DNA from: Lachnospiraceae bacterium
GTDB lineage: Bacteria > Bacillota > Clostridia > Lachnospirales > Lachnospiraceae
Assembly (NCBI GenBank): GCA_009911195.1
Contig: QXWV01000097.1
Coordinates: forward strand, 1-58,305
Direction: 5' to 3'
DNA: 58,305 bases
In this document: one piece after another, positions 9,158 through 17,995 of the stretch
Layout of the letters: each line of letters opens with the position of its first letter
How positions within the stretch are numbered: position 1 is the first letter of the stretch
Program-made: the position numbers and the translations under genes
Notes under the pieces: model-generated
The model's input: the letters and a program-made list of their open reading frames with translations, nothing else
What the model was told of the DNA's origin: nothing
Database searches by the model: none

Positions 9158-10309
9158 ATGGATTATATCGTAAATACATTAGACAACCTAGTGCATCAGA
9201 CGGCTTTCTTCAATCTTACTTGGGGAAATTACGTGATGATTGTAGTAGCTTGTGTATTTCTTTATCTTGCTATCGCAAAAGGTTTTGAGCCATTGTTGCT
9301 GACGCCGATAGCATTTGGTATGCTGCTCGTAAATATTTATCCTGATATTATGATAAGTATTGAAGAATCCGCAAATGGAACGGGCGGCCTGCTTTACTAT
9401 TTCTATCTCTTAGATGAGTGGGCGATTCTGCCTTCCTTGATTTTCATGGGGGTAGGTGCGATGACGGACTTTGGGCCGTTGATTGCAAACCCTAAGAGTT
9501 TCTTACTCGGTGCGGCAGCACAGTTTGGTATTTTCGCTGCTTATTTCGGCGCTATCGGCCTTGGCTTTAACGATAAGGCGGCAGCGGCAATTTCCATCAT
9601 TGGCGGGGCTGATGGTCCTACTTCCATTTTCCTTGCAGGGAAACTGGGACAGACAACGTTGTTAGGGCCTATTGCGGTGGCGGCATACTCTTATATGTCA
9701 TTGGTACCCATCATCCAGCCGCCGATTATGAAGCTGCTGACAACGGAAAAAGAAAGAAAGATTAAGATGGCACAGCTTCGTCCGGTATCCAAGCTGGAGA
9801 AGATTCTGTTCCCTATCGTTGTTACTATCGTAGTTTGTATGATTCTTCCTACCACAGCTCCTTTGGTAGGTATGCTGATGCTGGGTAACCTGTTCAGGGA
9901 ATCCGGGGTTGTAAGGCAGTTGACGGATACAGCGTCCAATGCCCTTATGTACATTGTAGTTATCCTGTTGGGTACTTCGGTAGGCGCTACTACCAGTGCA
10001 GAAGCGTTCCTTAATTTGGACACATTGAAAATTGTTGCTTTGGGTCTGATTGCATTCGCATTCGGTACAGCAGCCGGCGTATTGTTCGGAAAGCTGATGT
10101 GTATTGCTACCCATGGCAAGGTAAATCCTTTGATTGGTTCGGCGGGCGTGTCCGCAGTTCCTATGGCGGCCAGGGTATCCCAGAAGGTAGGGGCAGAAGC
10201 AGACCCCACCAACTTCCTTCTGATGCATGCGATGGGGCCTAACGTAGCCGGTGTTATCGGTACGGCAGTAGCAGCAGGTACTTTCATGGCAGTATTCGGT
10301 GTATTTTAA
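9158..10309 (+). CDS. sodium-translocating decarboxylase beta subunit (OadB/GcdB/MmdB)
   Basis: The 383-residue integral membrane protein has about ten hydrophobic segments. This family decarboxylates carboxybiotin and couples this to export of sodium ions. The signature around [10 protein letters not shown] is present, with Asp152 at the position needed for ion coupling in studied homologues. AGGAGGTCAAAGTAATG gives a strong ribosome binding site. Length is in the range of GcdB/MmdB (375-400). Its presence argues for an energy-conserving decarboxylase rather than a soluble transcarboxylase alone. Confidence 0.92.
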   Translation: MDYIVNTLDNLVHQTAFFNLTWGNYVMIVVACVFLYLAIAKGFEPLLLTPIAFGMLLVNIYPDIMISIEESANGTGGLLYYFYLLDEWAILPSLIFMGVGAMTDFGPLIANPKSFLLGAAAQFGIFAAYFGAIGLGFNDKAAAAISIIGGADGPTSIFLAGKLGQTTLLGPIAVAAYSYMSLVPIIQPPIMKLLTTEKERKIKMAQLRPVSKLEKILFPIVVTIVVCMILPTTAPLVGMLMLGNLFRESGVVRQLTDTASNALMYIVVILLGTSVGATTSAEAFLNLDTLKIVALGLIAFAFGTAAGVLFGKLMCIATHGKVNPLIGSAGVSAVPMAARVSQKVGAEADPTNFLLMHAMGPNVAGVIGTAVAAGTFMAVFGVF

Positions 10310-10421
10310 AGGATGGCGGAAGTTGGACTGTAACTTTACCTTAAGGGAACTGCGTCATAAGACGCATGCATTTACAAGTTCGCCCTGCGAATTTGCTTAT
10401 ATTTTAGAGGAGGAATAGAAA

Positions 10422-11849
10422 ATGTCAGAACAGGTGAAAAAACCGATAGGAATTATGGAAACCGTTCTCCGCGATGCACATCAGTCTTTGATTGCTACGA
10501 GAATGCCTACCGAGAAGATGCTTCCTATTGTTGAGAAGATGGATAAAGTAGGTTATCATGCAGTGGAGTGCTGGGGCGGAGCTACTTTTGATGCTTCCCT
10601 TCGTTTCCTGAAGGAAGACCCGTGGGAGAGGCTGAGGAAGTTAAGAGACGGTTTCAAAAATACAAAATTGCAGATGCTTTTCAGAGGCCAGAATATTTTG
10701 GGATACCGCCCTTATGCGGATGATGTGGTAGACTACTTTGTTGAGAAATCTATCGCAAACGGAATTGATATCATCAGGATTTTCGACTGTCTTAACGATT
10801 TGAGGAATTTACAGGAAGCTGTTAATGCTACAAATAACGTAAAGAAAAGAGAAGGCAGGGGGCATGCCCAGGTGGCATTGTCCTATACATTGGGAGATGC
10901 TTACACCTTGGAGTACTGGGTAAGCATGGCCAAAAAAATTGAGGAAATGGGTGCTGATTCTATCTGTATCAAGGATATGGCAGGGCTTCTTGTTCCTTAT
11001 AAAGCGACAGAAATGATTTCTGCTATGAAGAGTGCAACAAAACTTCCGATTCAGTTGCATACACACTATACTTCCGGTGTGGCGAGCATGACTTACTTGA
11101 AAGCGGTAGAAGCAGGCGTTGATGTAATCGACTGTGCGATTTCACCGTTTGCATTGGGAACTTCCCAGCCTGCAACAGAGGTTATGGTGGAGACCTTCAA
11201 GGGAACACCTTATGATACTGGTTATGACCAGAACACCCTGGCAGAAATCGCAGACTATTTCAGGCCATATAGGGATGAGTGCCTGTCAAGCGGGCTGCTT
11301 AACCCGAAGGTTATGGGCGTGGATATTAAAACTCTGTTGTATCAGGTTCCGGGCGGTATGCTTTCCAACATGGTGAGCCAGTTGAAAGAGCAGAATGCTG
11401 AAGACAGATACTATGATGTATTGAGAGAGATTCCGGCAGTGCGTAAGGATTTAGGTGAGCCGCCGTTAGTAACGCCTTCTTCCCAGATAGTTGGTACACA
11501 GGCCGTATTCAATGTACTCTTGGGCGAACGCTATAAGATGGCGACGAAAGAGACAAAGGCTGTGCTTCGAGGGGAATATGGCCAGACCATTAAGCCTATG
11601 AACCAGGAGATTATCGATAAGGTTATTCCGGGTGAAGAAAGGATTACCTGCCGTCCGGCTGATTTAATCGAGAACGAGTTGGATAAACTGGAAGCGGAGA
11701 TGAAGGAATGGAAGCAGCAGGATGAGGACGTATTGTCCTATGCGCTGTTCCCTCAGGTAGCGACCGATTTCTTCAAATATCGTCAGGCACAGCAGGAGAA
11801 AGTGGATATGAGCCAGGCAGATACGAAGAATGGGGCTTATCCGGTGTAA
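10422..11849 (+). CDS. oadA: oxaloacetate decarboxylase/pyruvate carboxylase B-type subunit (OadA, 5S-like) without biotin domain
   Basis: The 475-residue protein is a TIM-barrel carboxyltransferase acting on pyruvate/oxaloacetate. It has RDAHQS (17-22), the Lys to be carboxylated in KDMAGLL (Lys184) and metal ligands in HTHYTSG (His213, His215). The C-terminal helical domain is present, but the biotin domain that ends many OadA proteins is absent. It therefore depends on the separate carrier at 8675. This is the build of the transcarboxylase 5S subunit. GAGGAGG precedes the start. It is the last gene of the operon and is followed by a strong terminator. Confidence 0.9.
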   Translation: MSEQVKKPIGIMETVLRDAHQSLIATRMPTEKMLPIVEKMDKVGYHAVECWGGATFDASLRFLKEDPWERLRKLRDGFKNTKLQMLFRGQNILGYRPYADDVVDYFVEKSIANGIDIIRIFDCLNDLRNLQEAVNATNNVKKREGRGHAQVALSYTLGDAYTLEYWVSMAKKIEEMGADSICIKDMAGLLVPYKATEMISAMKSATKLPIQLHTHYTSGVASMTYLKAVEAGVDVIDCAISPFALGTSQPATEVMVETFKGTPYDTGYDQNTLAEIADYFRPYRDECLSSGLLNPKVMGVDIKTLLYQVPGGMLSNMVSQLKEQNAEDRYYDVLREIPAVRKDLGEPPLVTPSSQIVGTQAVFNVLLGERYKMATKETKAVLRGEYGQTIKPMNQEIIDKVIPGEERITCRPADLIENELDKLEAEMKEWKQQDEDVLSYALFPQVATDFFKYRQAQQEKVDMSQADTKNGAYPV

Positions 11850-11886
11850 TTACTGGATATGTAAACTGGAATATGTATAATTTTTT

Positions 11887-11918
11887 AAAGGGCCATTGCA
11901 TTTGCAGTGGCCCTTTTT
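11887..11918 (+). terminator. rho-independent terminator of the decarboxylase operon
   Basis: A 13-bp stem (AAAGGGCCATTGC with GCAGTGGCCCTTT, one G-T pair) and a 4-base loop end in a T run. It starts 38 bases after oadA and lies 4 bases before the long palindrome. Confidence 0.9.
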
Positions 11919-11922
11919 CATA

Positions 11923-12060
11923 TATAAGGATTCGGGTGTCAAAAGACCTGGCTGCGGAGTGCGCCTGGCATATTGCACAAAAACAGTTCGTGCAACTGAC
12001 TTTTGTGCAATATGCCAGGCGCACTCCGCAGCCAGGTCTTTTGACACCCGAATCCTTATA
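11923..12060. repeat. 138-bp perfect palindrome, two dispersed-repeat copies head to head
   Basis: Arms 11923-11982 and 12001-12060 are exact reverse complements over 60 bases around an 18-base centre, which can itself form a short hairpin (CAGTT/AACTG). Each arm is a copy of a repeat seen at three other places in the window. It lies between the convergent oadA and fucosidase genes. Short open frames inside it are by-products of the symmetry. Confidence 0.95.
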
Positions 12061-12094
12061 GGAAATTGCTCCGCAATTTAACAGTGCCTTTCCA

Positions 12095-13432
12095 CTATTC
12101 TCCCTTATCCTCTTTAAAGAATTTGATAACAATAGGTACGCTGTCCGATGGAATATCTGACAGTTGGATAACAGTACCGTCTGACCCGGTGGACAAATGG
12201 AGATTGTGGCTTCCCAATACATGATGCTTTCCGTTTGGAAGGACGGAATGGGGAAGCTGTATGGTGCTGCCGGAAGCGGGGTGGACAACAATGGCATAAA
12301 CGGCGGAGTCATTTTGGGTAAAATAAATGGCTGCGCCATTTTCCGCCTCTACCTTCTGGGTGGAGAAGGGGCGGGTGGAATAGATGGCCTCCCCGTTTGT
12401 TTCCAGCCATTTTCCCAGATGGAGGAGACGGCTTTCCTGTTCGGGCGGTATAGTGCCATCGGCCTTGGGTCCGATGTTAATGAGGAGGTTGCCGTTAAAA
12501 GCTACGGTATCGATTAACAAAGCAATCAGGTCATTGTGGGCAAGATAGTGCTCCTGCTCCGTTTCCACTTGATTATAGCCGAAGGAAAGGCCCATACCGC
12601 GGCAGCATTCCCATTTCTGGTTCAGGAATTTATCTCCCCTGTGGTATTCCTTGGTGGTGTAGTCATGCCATACATCGTGCCAGCGGTCATTGACAACGCC
12701 TTCTGGTACGGAATTATAGTAGTGGGCGAACAGGTAAGGGAGGTCATCCAGCCCTTTAAGCGGCCAGTCCAAATCGTTCCAGAGTACAGAAGGCTGGAAA
12801 TTATCGACGATTTCCATCATTTGGTTGTATGCCAGGTCCGCATAGGCGTTTGTAATATTGTTCGGATGATGTACTTCGTAGTCGCTCATCATGGCGTTGC
12901 GGGTAATATGCCAGTTCAACATGCCGGAATAGTAGACACCATAGCGGATACCGGCGGCGCGGACAGCTTCTCCCAGCTCCTTTATGATATCCCTTTTCGG
13001 CCCTCTGAGATAGGAATTGTAATCCGAATACTTTGTATTCCAAAGGCAGAAGCCGTCATGATGCTTGGAAGTGGGGATGACATATTGGGCGCCTGATTTT
13101 TTGAATAAGTCGGCCCATTTTGCGGGCTCCCATTTTTCCGCTTTCCACATATCGGCGAAGGATTCGTAATCGAAATCCGCGCCATAAGTTTTCACATGGT
13201 GTTCATACGCAGGGCCGAAGCCGGCGCGGACAGTATTGCAGTACCATTCCGCATAGGGATTGTAAGCGAACCAGCGCTCGTCGAAGGGGATTGTCCCCAA
13301 CTGGCCCGACGGATAAGCCCATGCGGGAACGGAATAAATGCCCCAGTGAATAAAAATGCCGAATTTGCAGTCATTGTACCATTGGGGGATAGTGTGTGTG
13401 CGGATGGAATCCATTTCGGGTAAATACTTCAT
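12095..13432 (-). CDS. alpha-L-fucosidase, GH29
   Basis: The 445-residue protein removes alpha-linked L-fucose from glycans or small fucosides. GH29 hallmarks are FGIFIHWGIYSVPAW near residue 24, the HHDGF motif (124-128) and the predicted nucleophile Asp220 in LWND. NIGPKADG begins near 338. A small C-terminal beta domain follows the barrel. No signal peptide is seen, so it is cytoplasmic. AAGGAG is 9 bases upstream. It is the second gene of a minus-strand pair with the GH51 enzyme, 28 bases apart. The pair suggests an oligosaccharide bearing both fucose and arabinose, or shared regulation by the divergent SorC protein. Confidence 0.92.
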   Translation of the reverse strand: MKYLPEMDSIRTHTIPQWYNDCKFGIFIHWGIYSVPAWAYPSGQLGTIPFDERWFAYNPYAEWYCNTVRAGFGPAYEHHVKTYGADFDYESFADMWKAEKWEPAKWADLFKKSGAQYVIPTSKHHDGFCLWNTKYSDYNSYLRGPKRDIIKELGEAVRAAGIRYGVYYSGMLNWHITRNAMMSDYEVHHPNNITNAYADLAYNQMMEIVDNFQPSVLWNDLDWPLKGLDDLPYLFAHYYNSVPEGVVNDRWHDVWHDYTTKEYHRGDKFLNQKWECCRGMGLSFGYNQVETEQEHYLAHNDLIALLIDTVAFNGNLLINIGPKADGTIPPEQESRLLHLGKWLETNGEAIYSTRPFSTQKVEAENGAAIYFTQNDSAVYAIVVHPASGSTIQLPHSVLPNGKHHVLGSHNLHLSTGSDGTVIQLSDIPSDSVPIVIKFFKEDKGE

Positions 13433-13460
13433 AAGTTAGTGCTCCTTTCGTAGTGAGGTA

Positions 13461-14990
13461 TTAGGCAATTGTGGAAACTTCCGTTTCCAAACGGAAGAGG
13501 TTCCAACTGAGGGCGGGTGCAATAAAGGTGGCGATATTGACTTGGAGAGTTCCGCCGGGGCCTTTTTTGGGTTGTACGCAATTCAAATTGTCTGCGGAGT
13601 TACAGTCATTCACATCGTGGCCGCTAAGCAGTATGTGCTCCTTAATGCGCAGAGGGCCGAAGGAGCGCAGGTCTAAAGTGACCGTATGGCTTTCTTCCAT
13701 ATCCCGGTTGACGCAGAAAATGGATAAAGAATGGTCTTCGCCCAAAACTGCCACTGCATCAATATAAGGAACCGCGTCATATTTATGGCAGCAGTATTGG
13801 GGGGTTTCCACCAGGGTGCTGAGGACAGTGCCCCCCTTGGCATATTTGGCGGTGTACATAAAGGGGTAATAAATAGTCTGTACCCAGGATTTACCGCCTT
13901 TTTGCGTCATAATAGGCGCGATGACGTTAACAAGCTGGGCGAGGCAGGCAATTTTTATCCGGTCAGAGTGCTTTAACATGGTAATCAGCATCAGGCCCGT
14001 CAGAAGGGCATCTTCAAAATTATATACATCTTCCAAAATAGGAAGGGTCTGTTTCCAGCATTCCTCCTGGATGATTTTGTTATCCCTTTCCTTGGAGTGA
14101 TACCAGATATTCCATTCGTCAAAGGAAAGGTTCAGCGTCTTTTTCGTATGGTGTTTGCCTTTGATGGCATCGCAGAAGCTGATGACGGAACGGATATAAT
14201 CTTCCATATCCAGGGTTTCGGCCAAAAAGCTGGCGGTATCGTTTTGGTAGTTTTCATAGTAGCGGTGCAGGGAGATATAATCCACATAGTCATAGCATTC
14301 ATCTAGCACGGCCAGTTCCCAGCTTCCGAAGGTTTCTATAGACGGGCCGGTGGCGCCACAGGCTACAAGTTCTACAGATGGGTCGAGAAGCTTCATCACT
14401 TTGGCGGTTTCCCGGGCTGTCCGCCCGTATTCTATAGCAGTTTTCTGGCCGACCTGCCAGGGGGCATCCATTTCGTTTCCCAGACACCAGACCGGAATAC
14501 GGAAAGGGGCTTTTGCCCCGTTTTGCTTCCTCAAATCGGACCAGTAGCTGCCGCCTGGATGGTTGGCATATTCCAGGACATTTTTTGCGTCATCTGCCCC
14601 GCGGGTTCCAAGGTTGACCGTATAAATGAGGTCAGTGCCCGCTTTTTTGCACCACTCGGCAAATTCGTGGAGGCCGACTTCATTTGTTTCAGTAGTCTTC
14701 CATGCCAAGTCCGTCCGGCGCGGCCTTTGTGAAATTGGGCCTATGGAGTCTTCCCAATGGAAGCCCGATACAAAATTCCCGCCGGGATAGCGGACAATGG
14801 TGACGCCTAAGTTTTTGACCAGTTCCAGCACATCCTTGCGGAAACCGGAAGCATCAGCTAAAGGATGGGACGGCTCATAAATCCCTTCATAGACGCATCG
14901 GCCAAGATGTTCCACAAAAGAGCCAAAGAGGCGTTTATCAACCTTTCCTATAGTGTAAGAACGGTCAAGAATGATTTTGGATGTTTTCAT
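13461..14990 (-). CDS. alpha-L-arabinofuranosidase, GH51
   Basis: The 509-residue protein is close to the usual 500 for intracellular GH51 enzymes. It releases terminal arabinofuranose from arabinan, arabinoxylan or arabinogalactan fragments. The acid/base Glu173 sits in CLGNEMD and the nucleophile Glu292 in SFDEWN. FGSFVEHLGRCVYEGIYEP near residue 22 and VRYPGGNF near 66 are family landmarks, and a C-terminal jelly-roll domain is present. There is no secretion signal. AAGGAG precedes the start. It is the first gene of the minus-strand pair with the fucosidase and diverges from the SorC regulator. Confidence 0.93.
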   Translation of the reverse strand: MKTSKIILDRSYTIGKVDKRLFGSFVEHLGRCVYEGIYEPSHPLADASGFRKDVLELVKNLGVTIVRYPGGNFVSGFHWEDSIGPISQRPRRTDLAWKTTETNEVGLHEFAEWCKKAGTDLIYTVNLGTRGADDAKNVLEYANHPGGSYWSDLRKQNGAKAPFRIPVWCLGNEMDAPWQVGQKTAIEYGRTARETAKVMKLLDPSVELVACGATGPSIETFGSWELAVLDECYDYVDYISLHRYYENYQNDTASFLAETLDMEDYIRSVISFCDAIKGKHHTKKTLNLSFDEWNIWYHSKERDNKIIQEECWKQTLPILEDVYNFEDALLTGLMLITMLKHSDRIKIACLAQLVNVIAPIMTQKGGKSWVQTIYYPFMYTAKYAKGGTVLSTLVETPQYCCHKYDAVPYIDAVAVLGEDHSLSIFCVNRDMEESHTVTLDLRSFGPLRIKEHILLSGHDVNDCNSADNLNCVQPKKGPGGTLQVNIATFIAPALSWNLFRLETEVSTIA

Positions 14991-15066
14991 AGAGTAGTAT
15001 ACTCCTTTCCTGCGGAAATCAATTCCAGTGTTTCTTTTTCAATAAAACTTGTGTAATTAGTCCTAC

Positions 15067-15114
15067 TATGCTATTATCATAACATAATTGCGGAAAAATG
15101 ATATATTTAGCATA
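15067..15114. promoter_or_regulatory. candidate operator between GH51 and the SorC regulator
   Basis: An imperfect inverted repeat lies in the divergent gap: ATGCTATTATCAT (15068-15080) and ATGATATATTTAGCAT (15098-15113). The surrounding sequence is very AT-rich, as expected for a bidirectional promoter. Binding by the SorC-type protein is an inference. Confidence 0.35.
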
Positions 15115-15177
15115 ATAATGGCACGTTTGTTCAAATATAAGTTTCAAGTATAATAAAATTTGTTTTTGCTTATTCCC

Positions 15178-15221
15178 GCGAGCAGCGAGCCAAGCAATGT
15201 TTTTTACACCCGAATCCCTAT
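15178..15221. repeat. degenerate copy of the dispersed palindromic repeat
   Basis: The end ACACCCGAATCCCTATA matches the outer end of the right arm at 12045-12060. The inner half (AGCAGCGAGCCAAG) is only partly similar. It stands 33 bases upstream of the SorC regulator start. Confidence 0.6.
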
Positions 15222-15253
15222 AAAAAACTGAATGAAGAAGGAGGAAACAGGAT

Positions 15254-16219
15254 ATGAATAAGAAAGAAATGCTTCAACTGAGCCTAATGACGGAAGTTGC
15301 ATCCATGTATTATGAAAAAGGCATGACGCAGGAGGAAATCGGCAAGGTATTGTATTTGTCCAGGACGAGGATTTCCAGGATTTTGAAAAAAGCTCAGGAG
15401 ATGGGAGTAGTTGAGATACATGTGAACCATATCCTGGAAAGAAACCATTCTTTTGAGGAAAGGATAAAGCAGCGTTTCCATTTGAAGGAGGTTCGTTTAT
15501 ACAATGGGGGCGGGTCAAAAAGCGAACAGGAAGTGATGGATGGGGTGGTGAAGATTGCTGCCGCTTTTTTAAAGGAACGGATTAACCGGAAGATGGTAGT
15601 GGGCATTTCCTGGGGCAATACGATTAGGGAAACCGTGGAAGCGCTGGAAGAGGTGAAAAAAATACCTATTGATATTGTGCAGATTATGGGGTTTGCGGCG
15701 ACCACCAACCTGATGAGCAACAGCGATAATATCGCCCATTGCCTGGCATCCAAATATGGCGGTATTGCCCATGGGCTAAATGGCCCGCTTTTTGTTCCGG
15801 ACATGTATGTAAAAAATCAAATTATGAAGGATAAGAACATTGCTGCAACCTTGATGATGGCGGCACACGCGGATATGGTGCTGACGAGTATTGGCACTTT
15901 GGAAAAGGTTACGGAGTCGAACCCATGGCTTGGATATATGACGAAGGAAATGTTTGAGGAAATCCGCAGCCAGGGTGCAGTAGGATGTTTAGGGGCACGT
16001 TTTTTCGACCGGAATGGGAAGGTTCTGGATAATAATGAATGGAACAGGCATTGCGTGGGGATAGGGCTGGAAGATATAAGGAAGATAAAAGAAGCGGTAA
16101 TTGTGGCCAGCGGGGAGATGAAAGCGGAAGCATTGTTGGGGGCAATCCGCGGAGGACTTGTTGATACGCTGATTTCTGACAGCAGAATGGCAGAAAAAAT
16201 AGTGAAAATATCCCAATAG
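15254..16219 (+). CDS. SorC-family sugar-responsive transcriptional regulator
   Basis: The 321-residue protein has an N-terminal helix-turn-helix (TQEEIGKVLYLSRTRISRIL, about 25-45) and a long sugar-phosphate-binding domain with VVGISWGNTIRETV and GGLVDTLISD near the C-terminus. SorC proteins bind sugar phosphates and repress or activate adjacent catabolic operons. GAAGGAGG precedes the start. It is divergent from GH51-GH29 and lies upstream of the ABC importer, so it probably governs both. Confidence 0.87.
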   Translation: MNKKEMLQLSLMTEVASMYYEKGMTQEEIGKVLYLSRTRISRILKKAQEMGVVEIHVNHILERNHSFEERIKQRFHLKEVRLYNGGGSKSEQEVMDGVVKIAAAFLKERINRKMVVGISWGNTIRETVEALEEVKKIPIDIVQIMGFAATTNLMSNSDNIAHCLASKYGGIAHGLNGPLFVPDMYVKNQIMKDKNIAATLMMAAHADMVLTSIGTLEKVTESNPWLGYMTKEMFEEIRSQGAVGCLGARFFDRNGKVLDNNEWNRHCVGIGLEDIRKIKEAVIVASGEMKAEALLGAIRGGLVDTLISDSRMAEKIVKISQ

Positions 16220-16303
16220 GGGTAAGATGCCGCAAAAAGTGTACAAATGTTGCATGAAAAAAAGTCATATGTGCCTATTCCTTTGTTGCTATTGCTAACT
16301 ATG

Positions 16304-16354
16304 TGAGAAAATGTTACTCTAAATTTGCAAAAAGCAATATAAATGAGAAAATGT
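16304..16354. promoter_or_regulatory. candidate operator upstream of the ABC importer
   Basis: The 11-mer TGAGAAAATGT occurs twice, at 16304-16314 and 16344-16354, exactly 40 bases apart (about four helical turns). A small palindrome TTGC-AAAAA-GCAA (16325-16337) lies between them. Spacing on one face of the helix suggests a regulator site, perhaps for the SorC protein just upstream. Confidence 0.45.
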
Positions 16355-16396
16355 GCGCTTTTGAAAGAAGCGTACAAGAGATTAGGAGGGAACGAT

Positions 16397-17782
16397 ATGA
16401 AAAAAAGAATTCTGGCATGTATTCTAGCATTGACGATGACGGCTTCCTTATTGGCAGGCTGCGGCTCTGGTGCAGAAAATGCGGATTCCAGTGCGCAACC
16501 GGAAGCAGCAACGGATACGGAGCAGGAAACGGAATCGGAAGAGGCCGAAGCTGTAGCCGAAGAGGATGCGGGAAACGAAGCGCAGGCGGATGAAGGGAAG
16601 TTTGATAAGGAAGTGACGCTTACTTTCTGGTCGCCTACCTGGCATAAGGATGCGGATGAACAGGTGATTGCAGATTTTGCGAAAATTTACCCCAATATTA
16701 AAATTGACGCTACATTCTATTCCACAGATGACATTAAGACAAATACAAAAGTGGCAGCATCTTCGGGAACACTGCCTGATATGTGGTATAACTGGGGAGG
16801 CTTTAATTTCGCCAACTATTATGCTTCTGCGGACTTGTGCTATGACCTGACTGCTTATGCACAGGAGAACGGATGGGAAGACAAATATCTGAAATCGGCG
16901 TTGGATTTGTGTACGCTGGACGGGAAAGTGATTGCCTTGCCCCAGGTGTATACGGGTCTGGTTATGTGGTATCGTACAGATATTTTAGACCAGTATGGGC
17001 TGGAGGTTCCGCAAACCTTTGAGGAACTGGAAAATATCTGTGAAGTCCTTAAAGAGAATGGACAAGCTTCCTTCTCTACCGGAGGATGGCACATTTTCCG
17101 TTATCTGGAAGCGCTGTTGGAATACTATGCAGGGCCGGAAGAGCATGACGCATTGAATACGCTGGAAGCGGACTGGGCTTCATCGGAAGCAGTTACCCAG
17201 GCGTTTGCGAAATTAAAGGAATGGGGAGATAAAGGGTATTTCATTGACGGATATGTAACGGAAGACGCAAACAATGCGAAAATGTACGTATTTGGCGGAA
17301 CCAGCGCTATGGTTATGGATAACTCGGGAATGGCTTCTGATGTTGTGGCCAATGAATATGATACTTCCCAATACTCATTCTTTGCATTCCCTACAGGGAA
17401 GGACGGAAATACAGGAAGAATTTCTTCTTATGTAAAAACAACACAGTTTAATAAAAACCTGACGGATGACCAGTTTGAAGCGGCGATGCTTTTCTGGGAT
17501 TATTACTACAGCGAAGAGAGCTTAAAATCTCATCCGTCCATCGAACAGCCTACCGCTGTGGCAGGTGCGGAATTATCCGAAGCCATGAAGCTGGCGGATG
17601 GTATGCTGGAAATGATTGATGCTGCAGGCAGCTATACAACAACGGACCAGGATGTTCCGAATGAAATTATGGATGTGGTTTTTGCCACAGAGGAAGCCGT
17701 ACTCCTGGGAACCATTGAGCCTTCGGCAGCCGGTGCAGAAATCCAGAAAGCGATTGATGCTTATAAAGCCGCGTCAAAGTAA
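16397..17782 (+). CDS. carbohydrate ABC transporter substrate-binding lipoprotein
   Basis: The 461-residue protein starts with a lipoprotein signal (lipobox LLAGC, Cys22). A strongly acidic spacer rich in Glu/Ala follows, then a MalE-type solute-binding domain beginning near VTLTFWSPTWHKDADEQV. It would sit on the outer membrane face and deliver a sugar or glycoside to the permeases at 17996 and 18876. GGAGGG lies upstream of the ATG at 16397, while the upstream frame (16343) lacks a site. CUT1-type layout predicts an oligosaccharide or glycoside ligand. Confidence 0.9.
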   Translation: MKKRILACILALTMTASLLAGCGSGAENADSSAQPEAATDTEQETESEEAEAVAEEDAGNEAQADEGKFDKEVTLTFWSPTWHKDADEQVIADFAKIYPNIKIDATFYSTDDIKTNTKVAASSGTLPDMWYNWGGFNFANYYASADLCYDLTAYAQENGWEDKYLKSALDLCTLDGKVIALPQVYTGLVMWYRTDILDQYGLEVPQTFEELENICEVLKENGQASFSTGGWHIFRYLEALLEYYAGPEEHDALNTLEADWASSEAVTQAFAKLKEWGDKGYFIDGYVTEDANNAKMYVFGGTSAMVMDNSGMASDVVANEYDTSQYSFFAFPTGKDGNTGRISSYVKTTQFNKNLTDDQFEAAMLFWDYYYSEESLKSHPSIEQPTAVAGAELSEAMKLADGMLEMIDAAGSYTTTDQDVPNEIMDVVFATEEAVLLGTIEPSAAGAEIQKAIDAYKAASK

Positions 17783-17822
17783 AGAATGAATCTATAGAGT
17801 GAGTCATTATAAATAGTAAATG

Positions 17823-17891
17823 GCAAATGGCACAATACAACCGGCCGCTGTCCTGTGATACAGGAAAAGGGTTCGTTATTGTGCCATTTGC
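17823..17891 (+). other. stem-loop between binding-protein and permease genes
   Basis: A perfect 15-bp stem (17823-17837 with 17877-17891) encloses a smaller hairpin TCCTG/CAGGA. There is no T-run. Hairpins here often stabilise the upstream mRNA, so that binding protein is made in excess over the permeases. Confidence 0.65.
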
Positions 17892-17995
17892 TGTGAAGGA
17901 AAGAGATGCTTGGGCATTTACTGCGCTGGCCGGGAGAGGATAATGGCTTGCAAAGAAACATATGACTCGATTGGAAGGAGAAGGGAGGGCAGGTT

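Noticed and set aside
11850-12081. Short open frames inside the long palindrome
   Set aside because: They mirror each other because the DNA is self-complementary, and they have no ribosome binding sites.
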